A DNA stretch of 64,000 nt, from NCBI RefSeq assembly GCF_019355935.1, contig NZ_CP079925.1, positions 2,542,001 to 2,606,000 of the forward strand, in the 5' to 3' direction. Of the stretch, positions 43,190 to 51,203 are shown one piece after another. Both the position numbers and the translations under genes were made by a program. How positions within the stretch are numbered: the first letter of the stretch is position 1; each line of letters opens with the position of its first letter. The stretch comes from Comamonas sp. Y33R10-2 (GTDB lineage Bacteria > Pseudomonadota > Gammaproteobacteria > Burkholderiales > Burkholderiaceae_C). A model generated the notes under the pieces. That model made no database searches. It saw nothing but the letters and a program-made list of their open reading frames with translations, and was not told where the DNA came from.

Positions 43190-44620
43190 ATGCGTTTTTT
43201 CTCTAAGACAACCAATGCATGCGCTGTGGCCATGGCTTTGGCTGTGATGGCGGTTGGTGTGCAAGCCCAGGGCCTGAAGACTCCGGGCAAAGCCAAGACT
43301 GGCAATGATTCGTCCATCTCGCGCGCCCTAGAGGCGACTGGCAAGCCTTCGGCTCGTCAGGCTCCTGCGGCAGCCACAGGAATTCGCTCGGCGGATTACA
43401 TCGTGGCCTTGGTGAACTCCGAGCCAATTACCAACAACGAAGTGCGCGCACGCATGGCACGCGTCGTGCAGAACGTGACGGAACAAGGTGGCCAGCTGCC
43501 GCCCCAAAGCGAGCTGGCGCGCCAAGTGCTGGAGCGTTTGGTGATCGAGCGTGTGCAACTGCAAGAAGCGCGGGACACTGGCATTAACGTGGACAAGCTC
43601 ACCGTCGATCAAGCCGTGGCCAATGTGGCGCGTCAAAACAAGACGGATATGGCCGGTTTACTCGCTAGCCTGAAAGCCGATGGCATTTCAGAAGACCAAT
43701 TCCGCGCTGAAATTAGCGGTCAGATGCAAATGCAGCGCGTGCGCGAGCGCGATGTGGATGGCAAGGTCAAAGTCACCGAAGCCGATATTGACCGCTACCT
43801 TAAAGAGCAAAAGCGCCCCGGCGATACGGCTGGCAATGGCGCGATGACCAATCTGGGTCACATCTTGATCGTCGTGCCTGAAAACGCCAGTGCAGCGGTG
43901 GTTGCCGAGCGCGAAGCCAAGGCTAAGAAAGCCGCAGAAGCTGCTCGCAGCAATGCCGACTTTATTGCCGCTGTACGTGATTTCTCGGACGTGCCTAACG
44001 GTCAAGGTGGCGGTGCTATGGGCATGCGCCCTATCAGCGACTACCCTGAGCTGTTTGCCCAACAAGTGGCCTCCGCAGCTACGGGCGCCGTGGTCGGCCC
44101 CTTCCGCTCGGATGCGGGCTTTCACGTGCTCAAGGTGCTGGAAAAATCGCAAGCTGGCGCAGCCCCCGCTTTCATCACGCAAAACCACGCACGCCACATT
44201 CTGTTGACCGTAGGTGATGGCATGACGGAAGCACAGGCCGCCAAACGTCTGGAAGACTACAAGCGCCGCGTACTGGCGGGTCAAGCCACTTTTGAGCAAC
44301 TGGCGCAGGAGTTCTCTAAGGACGGCAGCGCACGCAGTGGCGGTGATCTGGGTTGGTCCTCTCCCGGCCAATTCGTGCCTGAATTTGAGCGCACACTCAA
44401 CAGCTTGCAACCCGGTGAGATCAGCGCTCCCGTGGTATCGCGCTTTGGTGTGCACTTGATTCAGCTCATTGAGCGCCGCCAAGAAAAACTCACCGAGCGC
44501 GAGCAGCGCGAAATGGTGCGCAATGTGGTGCGCGAGCGCAAGGCTGAGCAGGACTACGACACTTGGCTCAAAGAGCTGCGCGGCAAGGCCTTCGTTGAAT
44601 ACCGCGAGCCACCGCAATAA
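43190..44620 (+). CDS. surA: Periplasmic chaperone / peptidyl-prolyl isomerase SurA
   Basis: A 476-residue periplasmic chaperone for outer-membrane proteins. The signal peptide ends at VQAQ (about 26), which sets the ATG at 43190. An N-terminal SurA domain (SADYIVALVNSEPITNNEV) is followed by two PpiC parvulin domains, the first near 215-325 (LGHILIVVPEN) and the second near 330-435 (ARHILLTVGDGMTEAQA, then GGDLGWSSPGQFVPEFE). The C-terminal helix completes the chaperone core. It is co-transcribed with lptD, one of its clients. pdxA, which often follows surA, is absent. Confidence 0.95.
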   Translation: MRFFSKTTNACAVAMALAVMAVGVQAQGLKTPGKAKTGNDSSISRALEATGKPSARQAPAAATGIRSADYIVALVNSEPITNNEVRARMARVVQNVTEQGGQLPPQSELARQVLERLVIERVQLQEARDTGINVDKLTVDQAVANVARQNKTDMAGLLASLKADGISEDQFRAEISGQMQMQRVRERDVDGKVKVTEADIDRYLKEQKRPGDTAGNGAMTNLGHILIVVPENASAAVVAEREAKAKKAAEAARSNADFIAAVRDFSDVPNGQGGGAMGMRPISDYPELFAQQVASAATGAVVGPFRSDAGFHVLKVLEKSQAGAAPAFITQNHARHILLTVGDGMTEAQAAKRLEDYKRRVLAGQATFEQLAQEFSKDGSARSGGDLGWSSPGQFVPEFERTLNSLQPGEISAPVVSRFGVHLIQLIERRQEKLTEREQREMVRNVVRERKAEQDYDTWLKELRGKAFVEYREPPQ

Positions 44621-44660
44621 GGGCTTTTTCGCAGTGCTTTAAGCCCATGCAATTCACTGG

Positions 44661-44738
44661 AAGTGCCCGCTGATGTCATCATTGCGCATCGGGCACTTAC
44701 AAACCCACAGTTTTTCAAGCGGTGCTCAGGCACCGCTT
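44661..44738 (+). promoter_or_regulatory. Two hairpins in the rsmA leader
   Basis: Hairpin 1: AAGTGCCCG (44661-44669) with CGGGCACTT (44690-44698). Hairpin 2: AAGCGGTGC (44717-44725) with GCACCGCTT (44730-44738), loop TCAG. The second ends eight bases before the rsmA ATG, and there is no Shine-Dalgarno sequence. They may terminate the lptD-surA transcript or control rsmA. Confidence 0.7.
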
Positions 44739-44746
44739 TCGCATTC

Positions 44747-45508
44747 ATGAAACATATTCCACGCAAGCGCTTTGGCCAGAACTTTCTGACGGACGGCGCC
44801 ATCATCGACAGCATTGTTGACGCCATCAATCCCGCAGCGGGTGAGCCCATGGTCGAGATTGGCCCCGGTCTCATGGCGCTGTCTCAGCCGCTGGTCGAGC
44901 GTCTGGGCAAGCTCACTGTGATCGAGCTGGACCGTGATTTGGCGGCACGCCTGCGCCTGCGCGACGATCTGGATGTGGTGGAGTCTGACGTGCTCAAGGT
45001 CGACTTCCGTGCGCTGGCCGCGCGCATGGGTGTGCCCAAGCTGCGTGTGGTGGGCAACCTGCCCTACAACATCTCCAGCCCCATCTTGTTCCATCTGCTC
45101 GAGCAAGTAGATGTGGTGCAAGACCAGCACTTCATGCTGCAAAAAGAGGTGATTGATCGCATGGTGGCCGATGCCGGCAACTCGGCTTATGGCCGCCTGT
45201 CCGTCATGCTGCAGTGGCGCTACGCCATGGAAGATGTGTTGTTTGTGCCGCCCGGCAGCTTTAACCCGCCGCCCAAGGTCGACAGCGCTGTGGTGCGCAT
45301 GATTCCGCGTGAAAAGCCTGCCGAACTGAACCCCAAGCTGCTGGAAGAGCTGGTGCGTGTGGCCTTCAGCCAGCGCCGCAAAATCTTGCGCAACACGCTG
45401 GGCAAATGGCTGGAAGAAAAGGGCTTCTCTGGCGAGTTCGATGTGCAGCGCCGCGCCGAAGAAGTGCCTGTGGCTGAATACGAAGCCCTCGCCGCTCAGC
45501 TTTCCTGA
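44747..45508 (+). CDS. rsmA: 16S rRNA dimethyladenosine methyltransferase
   Basis: A 253-residue SAM-dependent enzyme (KsgA) that dimethylates A1518 and A1519 of 16S rRNA during 30S maturation. The start gives the usual [13 protein letters not shown]. The SAM motif is [15 protein letters not shown] (about 34-48), then VIELDRDLA, and the catalytic NLPYNISSP (about 103-111). A C-terminal helical domain follows. The frame is open 84 bases upstream through the leader hairpins, but that part has no family match. Confidence 0.95.
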   Translation: MKHIPRKRFGQNFLTDGAIIDSIVDAINPAAGEPMVEIGPGLMALSQPLVERLGKLTVIELDRDLAARLRLRDDLDVVESDVLKVDFRALAARMGVPKLRVVGNLPYNISSPILFHLLEQVDVVQDQHFMLQKEVIDRMVADAGNSAYGRLSVMLQWRYAMEDVLFVPPGSFNPPPKVDSAVVRMIPREKPAELNPKLLEELVRVAFSQRRKILRNTLGKWLEEKGFSGEFDVQRRAEEVPVAEYEALAAQLS

Positions 45509-45520
45509 TTTAGCATAAAA

Positions 45521-45559
45521 ATAGCTTCAAGTCCTTTTCAAACAAGGACTTGAAGCTAT
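45521..45559. repeat. Family A hairpin repeat, perfect copy
   Basis: A perfect 16-bp stem, ATAGCTTCAAGTCCTT (45521-45536) with its complement (45544-45559), and the 7-nt loop TTCAAAC. It is flanked by A and T runs and lies between the convergent rsmA and aminotransferase genes, so it could also end both transcripts. Confidence 0.85.
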
Positions 45560-45571
45560 CAATTTAGTAGC

Positions 45572-46927
45572 TTAAGCCGTGACTTGCAGCACGTCGCCCA
45601 AGGCGTTGATCAGGCGCTCAATTTCCGCTTTTTCGCTGATAAAAGGCGGTGCAATCTGAATCGTGTCGCCTCCGTAGCGCACGTAAAAGCCGGCATCCCA
45701 GCATTTCATCGCAATCTCATACGGGCGCTTAGCGGGCTCGCCGGGCAGGGGCTCAATCGTCAGGCCCGCAGCCAGGCCGATGTTGCGAATATCCAGCACA
45801 TGTTTGGCGCCCTTCAAGCTGTGCACGGCTTGTTCAAAAAATGGCGCCAGCGCCTTTACGCGGCCGGGGCCGTCTTCTTGCTCCAGCAAATCCAGCGCGG
45901 CAATGCCTGCGGCGCAGGCCACAGGGTGGGCGCTGTAGGTGTAGCCGTGGGCAAACTCCAGCATGTATTCAGGCCCGCCTGCGGCCATAAAGCTGTTATA
46001 GATCTCAGGCGTCACCACGCAAGCGCCCAGCGGCTGCGCGCCGTTGGTGACTTGTTTGGCAATGTTCATGATGTCGGGCGTCACGCCAAACAGCTCGGCG
46101 GCGGTCGTAGCCCCTAGACGGCCAAAGCCGGTAATGACCTCATCAAAAATCAACAAAATATTGTTTTGCGTGCAAATCTCGCGCAGACGCTGCAAATAGC
46201 CCGCAGGCGGAATCACCACACCGCCCGAGCCAGACATGGGCTCCACAATCACAGCGGCGATGTTGCTGGCGTCATGCAGGGCGATCAGGTCGAGCAGGCG
46301 GTCGGCCAGCGCTTTTCCATCCGTCTTTGGTTGGCCTTGGCAAAACGAGCCCAGCGGCGGCTGGGTGTGGGGCAGGTGATCGGCCTCTATGCCTTGGCCA
46401 AAAGTCTTGCGGTTGCCCACCATGCCGCCCACGGAGATGCCACCAAAGTTCACCCCGTGATAGCCTTTTTCGCGGCCAATCAAACGGGTTTTTGTGCCCT
46501 GACCTTTTGCACGCCAGTAGGCACGCGCCATCTTGAGCGAGGTGTCTGCAGCCTCAGAGCCTGAACCGCTGAAGAACACATGCTCCAGCCCAGCAGGCAT
46601 GAGTTTGATGATGCGATTGGCCAGTTCGAAAGATGCGGGGTGGCCAAACTGAAACGCAGGCGCGTAATCCAGTTGCAGCGCTGCTTTGCCCACGGCCTCG
46701 GCAATTTCACGGCGGCCGTGGCCCAGACCACTGCACCACAGGCCTGAGAGACCGTCAAAAATGCGGCGTCCGTCGGCATCAATGTAGTACGCGCCCTGTG
46801 CGGCGGTAATGATGCGCGGCTTGGCCTTGAAGTCGCGGTTGCCAGTAAAGGGCATCCAATGAGCACTCAACCACTGTGCATCGTGGGGAGTGGCGGAGGT
46901 CGACGTCTGGGTATCGGCAAGCTGCAT
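45572..46927 (-). CDS. Class III omega-aminotransferase (beta-alanine:pyruvate type)
   Basis: A 451-residue PLP enzyme. The N-terminal segment has HWMPFTGNRDFK and DGLSGLWCSGLGHGR. Further on are the cofactor motifs SGSGSEAADTSLKMAR, IVEPMSGSGGV, LLIFDEVITGFGRLG and NIAKQVTNGA, whose Lys forms the Schiff base. The combination is close to beta-alanine:pyruvate aminotransferases, which transfer the amino group of omega-amino acids to pyruvate. The start is set by AGGAG six bases upstream; an earlier in-frame start overlaps this site. It stands alone. Confidence 0.92.
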   Translation of the reverse strand: MQLADTQTSTSATPHDAQWLSAHWMPFTGNRDFKAKPRIITAAQGAYYIDADGRRIFDGLSGLWCSGLGHGRREIAEAVGKAALQLDYAPAFQFGHPASFELANRIIKLMPAGLEHVFFSGSGSEAADTSLKMARAYWRAKGQGTKTRLIGREKGYHGVNFGGISVGGMVGNRKTFGQGIEADHLPHTQPPLGSFCQGQPKTDGKALADRLLDLIALHDASNIAAVIVEPMSGSGGVVIPPAGYLQRLREICTQNNILLIFDEVITGFGRLGATTAAELFGVTPDIMNIAKQVTNGAQPLGACVVTPEIYNSFMAAGGPEYMLEFAHGYTYSAHPVACAAGIAALDLLEQEDGPGRVKALAPFFEQAVHSLKGAKHVLDIRNIGLAAGLTIEPLPGEPAKRPYEIAMKCWDAGFYVRYGGDTIQIAPPFISEKAEIERLINALGDVLQVTA

Positions 46928-47111
46928 GAGAACTCCTATGGTTCTCACCATTGTTGGCGACTGAATTTGTTTGTCAAAGCCTTGTCAGTCAATGTGTATT
47001 GATTTGGCCTGAAATGTCCTTCACTTAGCGATTTACGAAAAATTCAATGTAACGATTCAAAGCTGCCCGTTGCAATCGGCCATTGTGGCCAGAGACTGCA
47101 GCAACCAATGC

Positions 47112-47142
47112 GAAAAAGAGGCGTTGCTCATAGCCGCCTTTT
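47112..47142 (-). terminator. Probable terminator after the DUF2061 gene
   Basis: On the minus strand GGCG and CGCC pair around an 11-nt loop, with A before and CTTTTT after. It overlaps the stop codon region of the DUF2061 gene. Confidence 0.5.
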
Positions 47143-47395
47143 ATGCCGCTAAGGCTTGTTCAGTTTCAGCTTCTTGCTCTCGTTTTTTCATGCGGCGTTC
47201 CCAGACTTTTTCATGGAAGAAAAAGGCAAACGCCTGAACAGTGGGCTCTAGCAGACTGAGGGTGAGCGAGGCCAGCAGGTTTCCTGTCACCGCATAGGCC
47301 ACGCAAGCGGCCACCGTGATGTGAATAAAGTAGTAGCTGATGGTCTTGTTCAGAGTGTCTCGGTTATGGCGCACAGCCTGCATCAAACGTGTCAT
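47141..47395 (-). CDS. DUF2061 small membrane protein
   Basis: An 84-residue protein with two membrane helices (about 18-36, SYYFIHITVAACVAYAVTG, and about 40-60) and a charged C-terminal tail (WERRMKKREQE). The sequence RDTLNKTISYYFIHI is characteristic of DUF2061. The start is fixed by AGGAG eight bases before the ATG (complement of 47393-47395); a longer frame reads into the promoter. A Fur-box-like sequence lies 52 bp upstream, which suggests iron control. Function unknown. Confidence 0.85.
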   Translation of the reverse strand: MTRLMQAVRHNRDTLNKTISYYFIHITVAACVAYAVTGNLLASLTLSLLEPTVQAFAFFFHEKVWERRMKKREQEAETEQALAA

Positions 47396-47446
47396 TGAAT
47401 TCTCCTGAGTCGATATGCCAATGGTAGAGATTGAGACTGTTTTAAT

Positions 47447-47465
47447 CCAATTGAGAATCATTACC
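47447..47465 (-). promoter_or_regulatory. Candidate Fur box before the DUF2061 gene
   Basis: CCAATTGAGAATCATTACC matches 13 of 19 positions of the Fur consensus, including the intact AATCATTA core. It lies where a promoter for the DUF2061 gene is expected. Confidence 0.45.
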
Positions 47466-47536
47466 ATCACGATAGTCTCTGCACCTCATGGAACGAGGTC
47501 AATCTTGATACGCTATCCATGAAAATAGGAGTGAAA

Positions 47537-47577
47537 TAGGCCTCTAGTCCTTTATCTAAAAGCACAAGTAGCTATTC
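47537..47577. repeat. Family A hairpin repeat before the GNAT gene
   Basis: ATAGGCCTCTAGTCCTTT, a short loop, then AAAGCACAAGTAGCTAT. This is a drifted copy ending about 16 bases before the GNAT start codon. Confidence 0.55.
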
Positions 47578-47592
47578 ATTTATGAGTCTTCA

Positions 47593-48105
47593 ATGTCAGA
47601 GCTGATACCCATTCAATTGCGTGCCTTGGTCCCATCAGATGTGAACGCCGTGCTGCGCATACAGGCGCAGTGCTATGGCGATGGCTTGGTGGAGCCGCGC
47701 GAGGTGTTTGCGCGCCGCTTAGAGGCCACTGGCCACTGCTCTTGGGGGGCTGTGGCGGGCGATGAGCTGGTTGCTTATCTTGCTGCTTACTGGTCACGCC
47801 CCGGCGCTATCACGCCTCTGAATGGTGACTTTGCCAACTACGCAGATGCCAGCGTGCTTTATTTGCACGATATGGCCGTGTCAGCAGCGGCTGCCGGTCA
47901 GGGCCTGGCGCGGCGCATGCTGGATGCGGCCCGGGCACAAGCCCGCCTGCGAGGTGTGCAGCAGATGACGCTGGTGTCGGTGCAGGGCTCAGCGCTTTAT
48001 TGGGAACGTCAAGGCTTTATCGTGCAGGAAGTGCCAAATGCTGCACAGCAGCAACATTTGGCCAGCTATGGAGAGGGAGCGGTCTACATGGTAGGACTAA
48101 TCTGA
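47593..48105 (+). CDS. GNAT-family N-acetyltransferase
   Basis: A 170-residue acetyltransferase. The acetyl-CoA-binding motif A is LHDMAVSAAAAGQGLARRML (about 95-114), with the Q-x-x-G-x-A form. A C-terminal strand follows, with LYWERQGFIVQE. The acceptor is unknown; it could be a small amine or a protein N-terminus. The ATG at 47593 lies just after a family A repeat and has no strong ribosome site. The Nudix gene begins 26 bases after its stop. Confidence 0.9.
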   Translation: MSELIPIQLRALVPSDVNAVLRIQAQCYGDGLVEPREVFARRLEATGHCSWGAVAGDELVAYLAAYWSRPGAITPLNGDFANYADASVLYLHDMAVSAAAAGQGLARRMLDAARAQARLRGVQQMTLVSVQGSALYWERQGFIVQEVPNAAQQQHLASYGEGAVYMVGLI

Positions 48106-48131
48106 CACGATTTACGATTTGGGCAAGGATA

Positions 48132-48689
48132 ATGCCGCCCATGCCCAATCGCTGGAAACCCAATGTGACTGTCTCGGCCATCATCGAGCGTGATGGTCGT
48201 TTTTTGCTAGTGGAAGAACAAACGGCAGATGGACTGCGGCTGAATACGCCTGCCGGTCATCTCGACCCTTCCGAAAGCCCCGTCGATGCCTGCGTTCGCG
48301 AGGTTATGGAAGAGACCGCCCACGCTTTCACACCCACGGCGCTGGTCGGCATCTACATGAACCGCTTTGTGCGCACGCGCACGGGCTCGGACATTACCTA
48401 TATGCGCTTTGCCTACACGGGTGATTTGGGCATGCACCACGCCCAGCGCCATCTGGATCACGGCGTGGTGCGCACCGTCTGGCTCACCCTCGATGAACTC
48501 AAAGCCACGGCCCATTTGCACCGCAGCCCTATCGTGCTGGAGTCGATTGGTGACTATCTTGCTGGGCAGCGCTATGACATGGGCTTGGTTCATGCGGATA
48601 GCAGCGTTTACAAGGGCGCCAAGCCCAACGAGCCACTCCCCGAGGATGTCGGCGCCACATTAGATGATGTGTTGGCGCAAATTCACTGA
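48132..48689 (+). CDS. Nudix hydrolase (NudJ-like)
   Basis: A 185-residue pyrophosphohydrolase. The Nudix box is GHLDPSESPVDACVREVMEE (about 43-62); the second part REVMEET keeps the metal-binding Glu residues. PNVTVSAIIERDGRFLLVEE before it is typical of the NudJ/phosphatase branch that often precedes mnmA, which is not present here. The ATG at 48132 or one nine bases later may be used; AAGGA lies close to the first. It follows the GNAT gene closely and may be co-transcribed. Confidence 0.9.
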   Translation: MPPMPNRWKPNVTVSAIIERDGRFLLVEEQTADGLRLNTPAGHLDPSESPVDACVREVMEETAHAFTPTALVGIYMNRFVRTRTGSDITYMRFAYTGDLGMHHAQRHLDHGVVRTVWLTLDELKATAHLHRSPIVLESIGDYLAGQRYDMGLVHADSSVYKGAKPNEPLPEDVGATLDDVLAQIH

Positions 48690-48696
48690 CCGCACT

Positions 48697-48722
48697 AGCC
48701 ACCCTTGAGGTGGCTTTTTTTT
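48697..48722 (+). terminator. Intrinsic terminator after the Nudix gene
   Basis: A perfect 7-bp stem AGCCACC (48697-48703) / GGTGGCT (48709-48715) with loop CTTGA, followed by seven T. Strong. Confidence 0.9.
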
Positions 48723-48851
48723 ATGAGGCGTGCCTGCTTCTTTAGTTGGTTTTAGTGGCTTCGCTCATCGTCATGCTATTGCCGCTGCTGCACTCATCCG
48801 CTCTGCGCCCTGCTCGTACCGGACAACTTGAGCGGATAGATATTGGGATAA

Positions 48852-48891
48852 ATATCCTGCTAGTCCTTATCAATAAATGACGAGTAGCTAT
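48852..48891. repeat. Family A hairpin repeat before the bug terminator
   Basis: ATATCCTGCTAGTCCTT, loop ATCAATA, then AATGACGAGTAGCTAT. A drifted copy directly next to the following terminator. Confidence 0.55.
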
Positions 48892-48916
48892 AAAAAAAGG
48901 ACTACCGAAGTAGTCC
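48892..48916 (-). terminator. Intrinsic terminator of the tcuA-tcuB-bug unit
   Basis: Read on the minus strand: GGACTAC, a TTCG tetraloop, GTAGTCC, then seven T. It lies just after the bug stop. Confidence 0.88.
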
Positions 48917-48942
48917 TCAAAGAGAAGTTGGTTGAGATGAGG

Positions 48943-49926
48943 TTAGTTCGAAGTGATCTTGCGCTCCTTCACCACCTTGCCCCACTGCTCATATTCCTTC
49001 TTCATGAAGGCGGCAAACTCGGGGCGCGTTGTGGGCTGAGGTGTCAGGCCGTGAGAGTTCAAGGACTTCTTCACGCTTTCGTCATTGAGCACTTTGACAA
49101 TTTCTGTATTCCAGCGGTCCAGCACGGCCGTGGGGGTCTTACCCGGTGCGACAAAAGCGTACCAGTTCAGCGCCTCAAAGCCGGGGTATCCTGCTTCAGC
49201 CACCGTCGGAATATTGGGCATGTAAGCAGGGCGCGTTAGGCCGGTGGTGGCCAGCGGAATCAGCTTTCCTGCCTCAACCTGCGGCAGTGCCGTGGGGGGA
49301 GCAGCGAAGTAGGAGGTGACGCGCTCGCCCAGCAAGTCCTGCAGGGCTGGGGCGCCGCCCTTGTAGGGCACGTGGACCATTTCAACCCCTGCGCGCTGGT
49401 TGAACATTTCACCCGCTAAATGCGAGGCCGAGCCTGCACCAGTAGACGCGTAATCGACGCTGTCGGGGCTCTTTTTGGCCTTGGCGACAAACTCGGCCAA
49501 GGTCTTCACCCCTGCGCCCTTGTGCACCACCAATACGTTGGGAAAGTTCACACCGCCCGAGATGGGGGCCAGGTCGGTGAAGGGGTTGTAGCCCACCTTC
49601 ATGATGTGGGGCGCAATCGTCAGCGGGCCGATGGAGCCAAACAGCAGCACCGTGCCGTCTGCAGGCGATTTGGCAACGAACTGGTGGGCAATATTGCCGC
49701 CAGCGCCGCCCTTGTTGTCCACCACCACGGTCTGGCCGATGTTCTCGCCCAGCTTCTTGGCAATCGTGCGCGCAGCCGCATCTGCTGCGCCGCCAGGAGC
49801 AAAGCCCACGACGAGGGTGACGGGCTTGTTGGGCAGCCAGTCAGGCGCTGCCATGGCGGCAGAGCCAAGGCTCAGCAAAGAGGCGGCCACCACTGTGGTC
49901 CGCAGGAAAAGGCGTTTATTCAACAT
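48943..49926 (-). CDS. Bug/TctC-family periplasmic solute receptor, next to tcuAB
   Basis: A 327-residue periplasmic binding protein. The signal peptide ends SAAMA (about 26). The Bug fold motifs are VTLVVGFAPGGAADAAAR, VVDNKGGAGGNIAHQFVAK and VHVPYKGGAPALQDLL. These receptors bind carboxylates and other small acids. As the third gene after tcuA and tcuB, a tricarboxylate such as tricarballylate or citrate is the likely ligand (inferred). No TctA/TctB permease genes are adjacent. GGAG lies before the ATG; a strong terminator follows the stop. Confidence 0.93.
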   Translation of the reverse strand: MLNKRLFLRTTVVAASLLSLGSAAMAAPDWLPNKPVTLVVGFAPGGAADAAARTIAKKLGENIGQTVVVDNKGGAGGNIAHQFVAKSPADGTVLLFGSIGPLTIAPHIMKVGYNPFTDLAPISGGVNFPNVLVVHKGAGVKTLAEFVAKAKKSPDSVDYASTGAGSASHLAGEMFNQRAGVEMVHVPYKGGAPALQDLLGERVTSYFAAPPTALPQVEAGKLIPLATTGLTRPAYMPNIPTVAEAGYPGFEALNWYAFVAPGKTPTAVLDRWNTEIVKVLNDESVKKSLNSHGLTPQPTTRPEFAAFMKKEYEQWGKVVKERKITSN

Positions 49927-49991
49927 GGGATGTCTCCTTGAACAGGATGGATGCCGGTGCTCCGGCTGATTTATTGGTTTGGTTTTGCAGA

Positions 49992-51200
49992 TCAGTCGGC
50001 ACCCAGACCGATAGGGCTGGGTTCGCGCTTTTCAGCGTTGTGGCGCAGCAGCGATGCGGTGCGAAACACCCCGTGGGCAAACTTGCCGTAGGGCAAAGTG
50101 GCGAAAAAAGCCATCACAGCACCCAGATGCAAGCACAGCAGCAAAGCCAGCGCCGGCGTGCCGCGGCCCAGCCATAGCGCTAAGCCGCTAGCGGCCACCA
50201 CGAACAGCAAGGCGATAAAGCCCAGATCCATAGGCTTTTGCTTGGCGTCGCCATGCATGGGGTGGCGAGTACGGTTCAGGTGCCACAGGCCAGCCGTACC
50301 GACCATCATGCTCACACCACCCACAGCGCCCAAAATCTTGGGCAGGCTGGACAACTCATAAGGCGCAGGCAGGTTGAAGACGTAGTGGTAGACCGTGGCC
50401 AGAGCCGTTGCCGCAAAGCACAGCAAGAAGCCGTAGAACGTCAGGTGGTGAAAGCGTCGGCGCTTCAAGGTGTAGGCGTCGTCTTCGTTGTGGCAACCAT
50501 CACCATGGCCGCCATCTAAGTACTTCAAGCGCAGCACATCTTGCGTGGCTTCAGCGGCCGCTGGGGCGCTGACATCCACATTGCTGGTGACAGGCTTCAC
50601 GTCCTTCCAAAAGCGGCGCACGCCCATGAACAGCGCAAACACCACGAACAGAAATACAGGTGCAAAGATGCTGACCAGCAGATTGTGGGGGAACAGGTTG
50701 TAGAAGTTGTTGCCCAAGTTGTGGTTCCACAACTGGCCAACACCGCCTTGCGCAACCACGGCCAGCGTCAAAAAGATAGACAGCCCGGCAACCAGTGCCA
50801 AAGACAATGTCAAACCATTCTTTTGGTACAGCTTGCCCAATGCAGGCGGCCAGGCGTAGTCGGCATAAGTCTGGCCACGCACCTCGGCCATGGCCTGAGG
50901 GATGTTGATGGCAAATTCATGCGGCGGTGCGTACTGGCAGGCGTGCAAACAAGCGCCGCAGTTGTGGCACAGGTTGGCCAGGTAATGCACATCAGCCTTG
51001 CCAAATTCCAAACGGCGCGTCATGGCCGGGAACACGGCGCAAAAGCCTTCGCAATAGCGGCAGGCATTGCAAATTTGCAGCTGGCGGGCAACTTCCCCTT
51101 CAGCCGCAGTTTCCGTAGGTGCGGGGATGATAGGAATGACTCTGCCGGTGGCCAGCGTCTGGGCTTCCTTGCCCAAATCTTGCAGGGATTGGATGCTCAT
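49992..51200 (-). CDS. tcuB: Tricarballylate utilisation iron-sulfur membrane protein TcuB
   Basis: A 402-residue protein that reoxidises TcuA. An N-terminal soluble part has two 4Fe-4S motifs, [15 protein letters not shown] (about 44-58) and [16 protein letters not shown] (about 78-93). After about 130 come some six membrane helices ([18 protein letters not shown], then others) that probably bind heme or quinone and pass electrons to the respiratory chain. It begins 3 bases after tcuA, so the two are co-translated. The His-rich stretch [13 protein letters not shown] around 235 is a possible extra metal site. Confidence 0.93.
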   Translation of the reverse strand: MSIQSLQDLGKEAQTLATGRVIPIIPAPTETAAEGEVARQLQICNACRYCEGFCAVFPAMTRRLEFGKADVHYLANLCHNCGACLHACQYAPPHEFAINIPQAMAEVRGQTYADYAWPPALGKLYQKNGLTLSLALVAGLSIFLTLAVVAQGGVGQLWNHNLGNNFYNLFPHNLLVSIFAPVFLFVVFALFMGVRRFWKDVKPVTSNVDVSAPAAAEATQDVLRLKYLDGGHGDGCHNEDDAYTLKRRRFHHLTFYGFLLCFAATALATVYHYVFNLPAPYELSSLPKILGAVGGVSMMVGTAGLWHLNRTRHPMHGDAKQKPMDLGFIALLFVVAASGLALWLGRGTPALALLLCLHLGAVMAFFATLPYGKFAHGVFRTASLLRHNAEKREPSPIGLGAD

Positions 51201-51203
51201 GAT

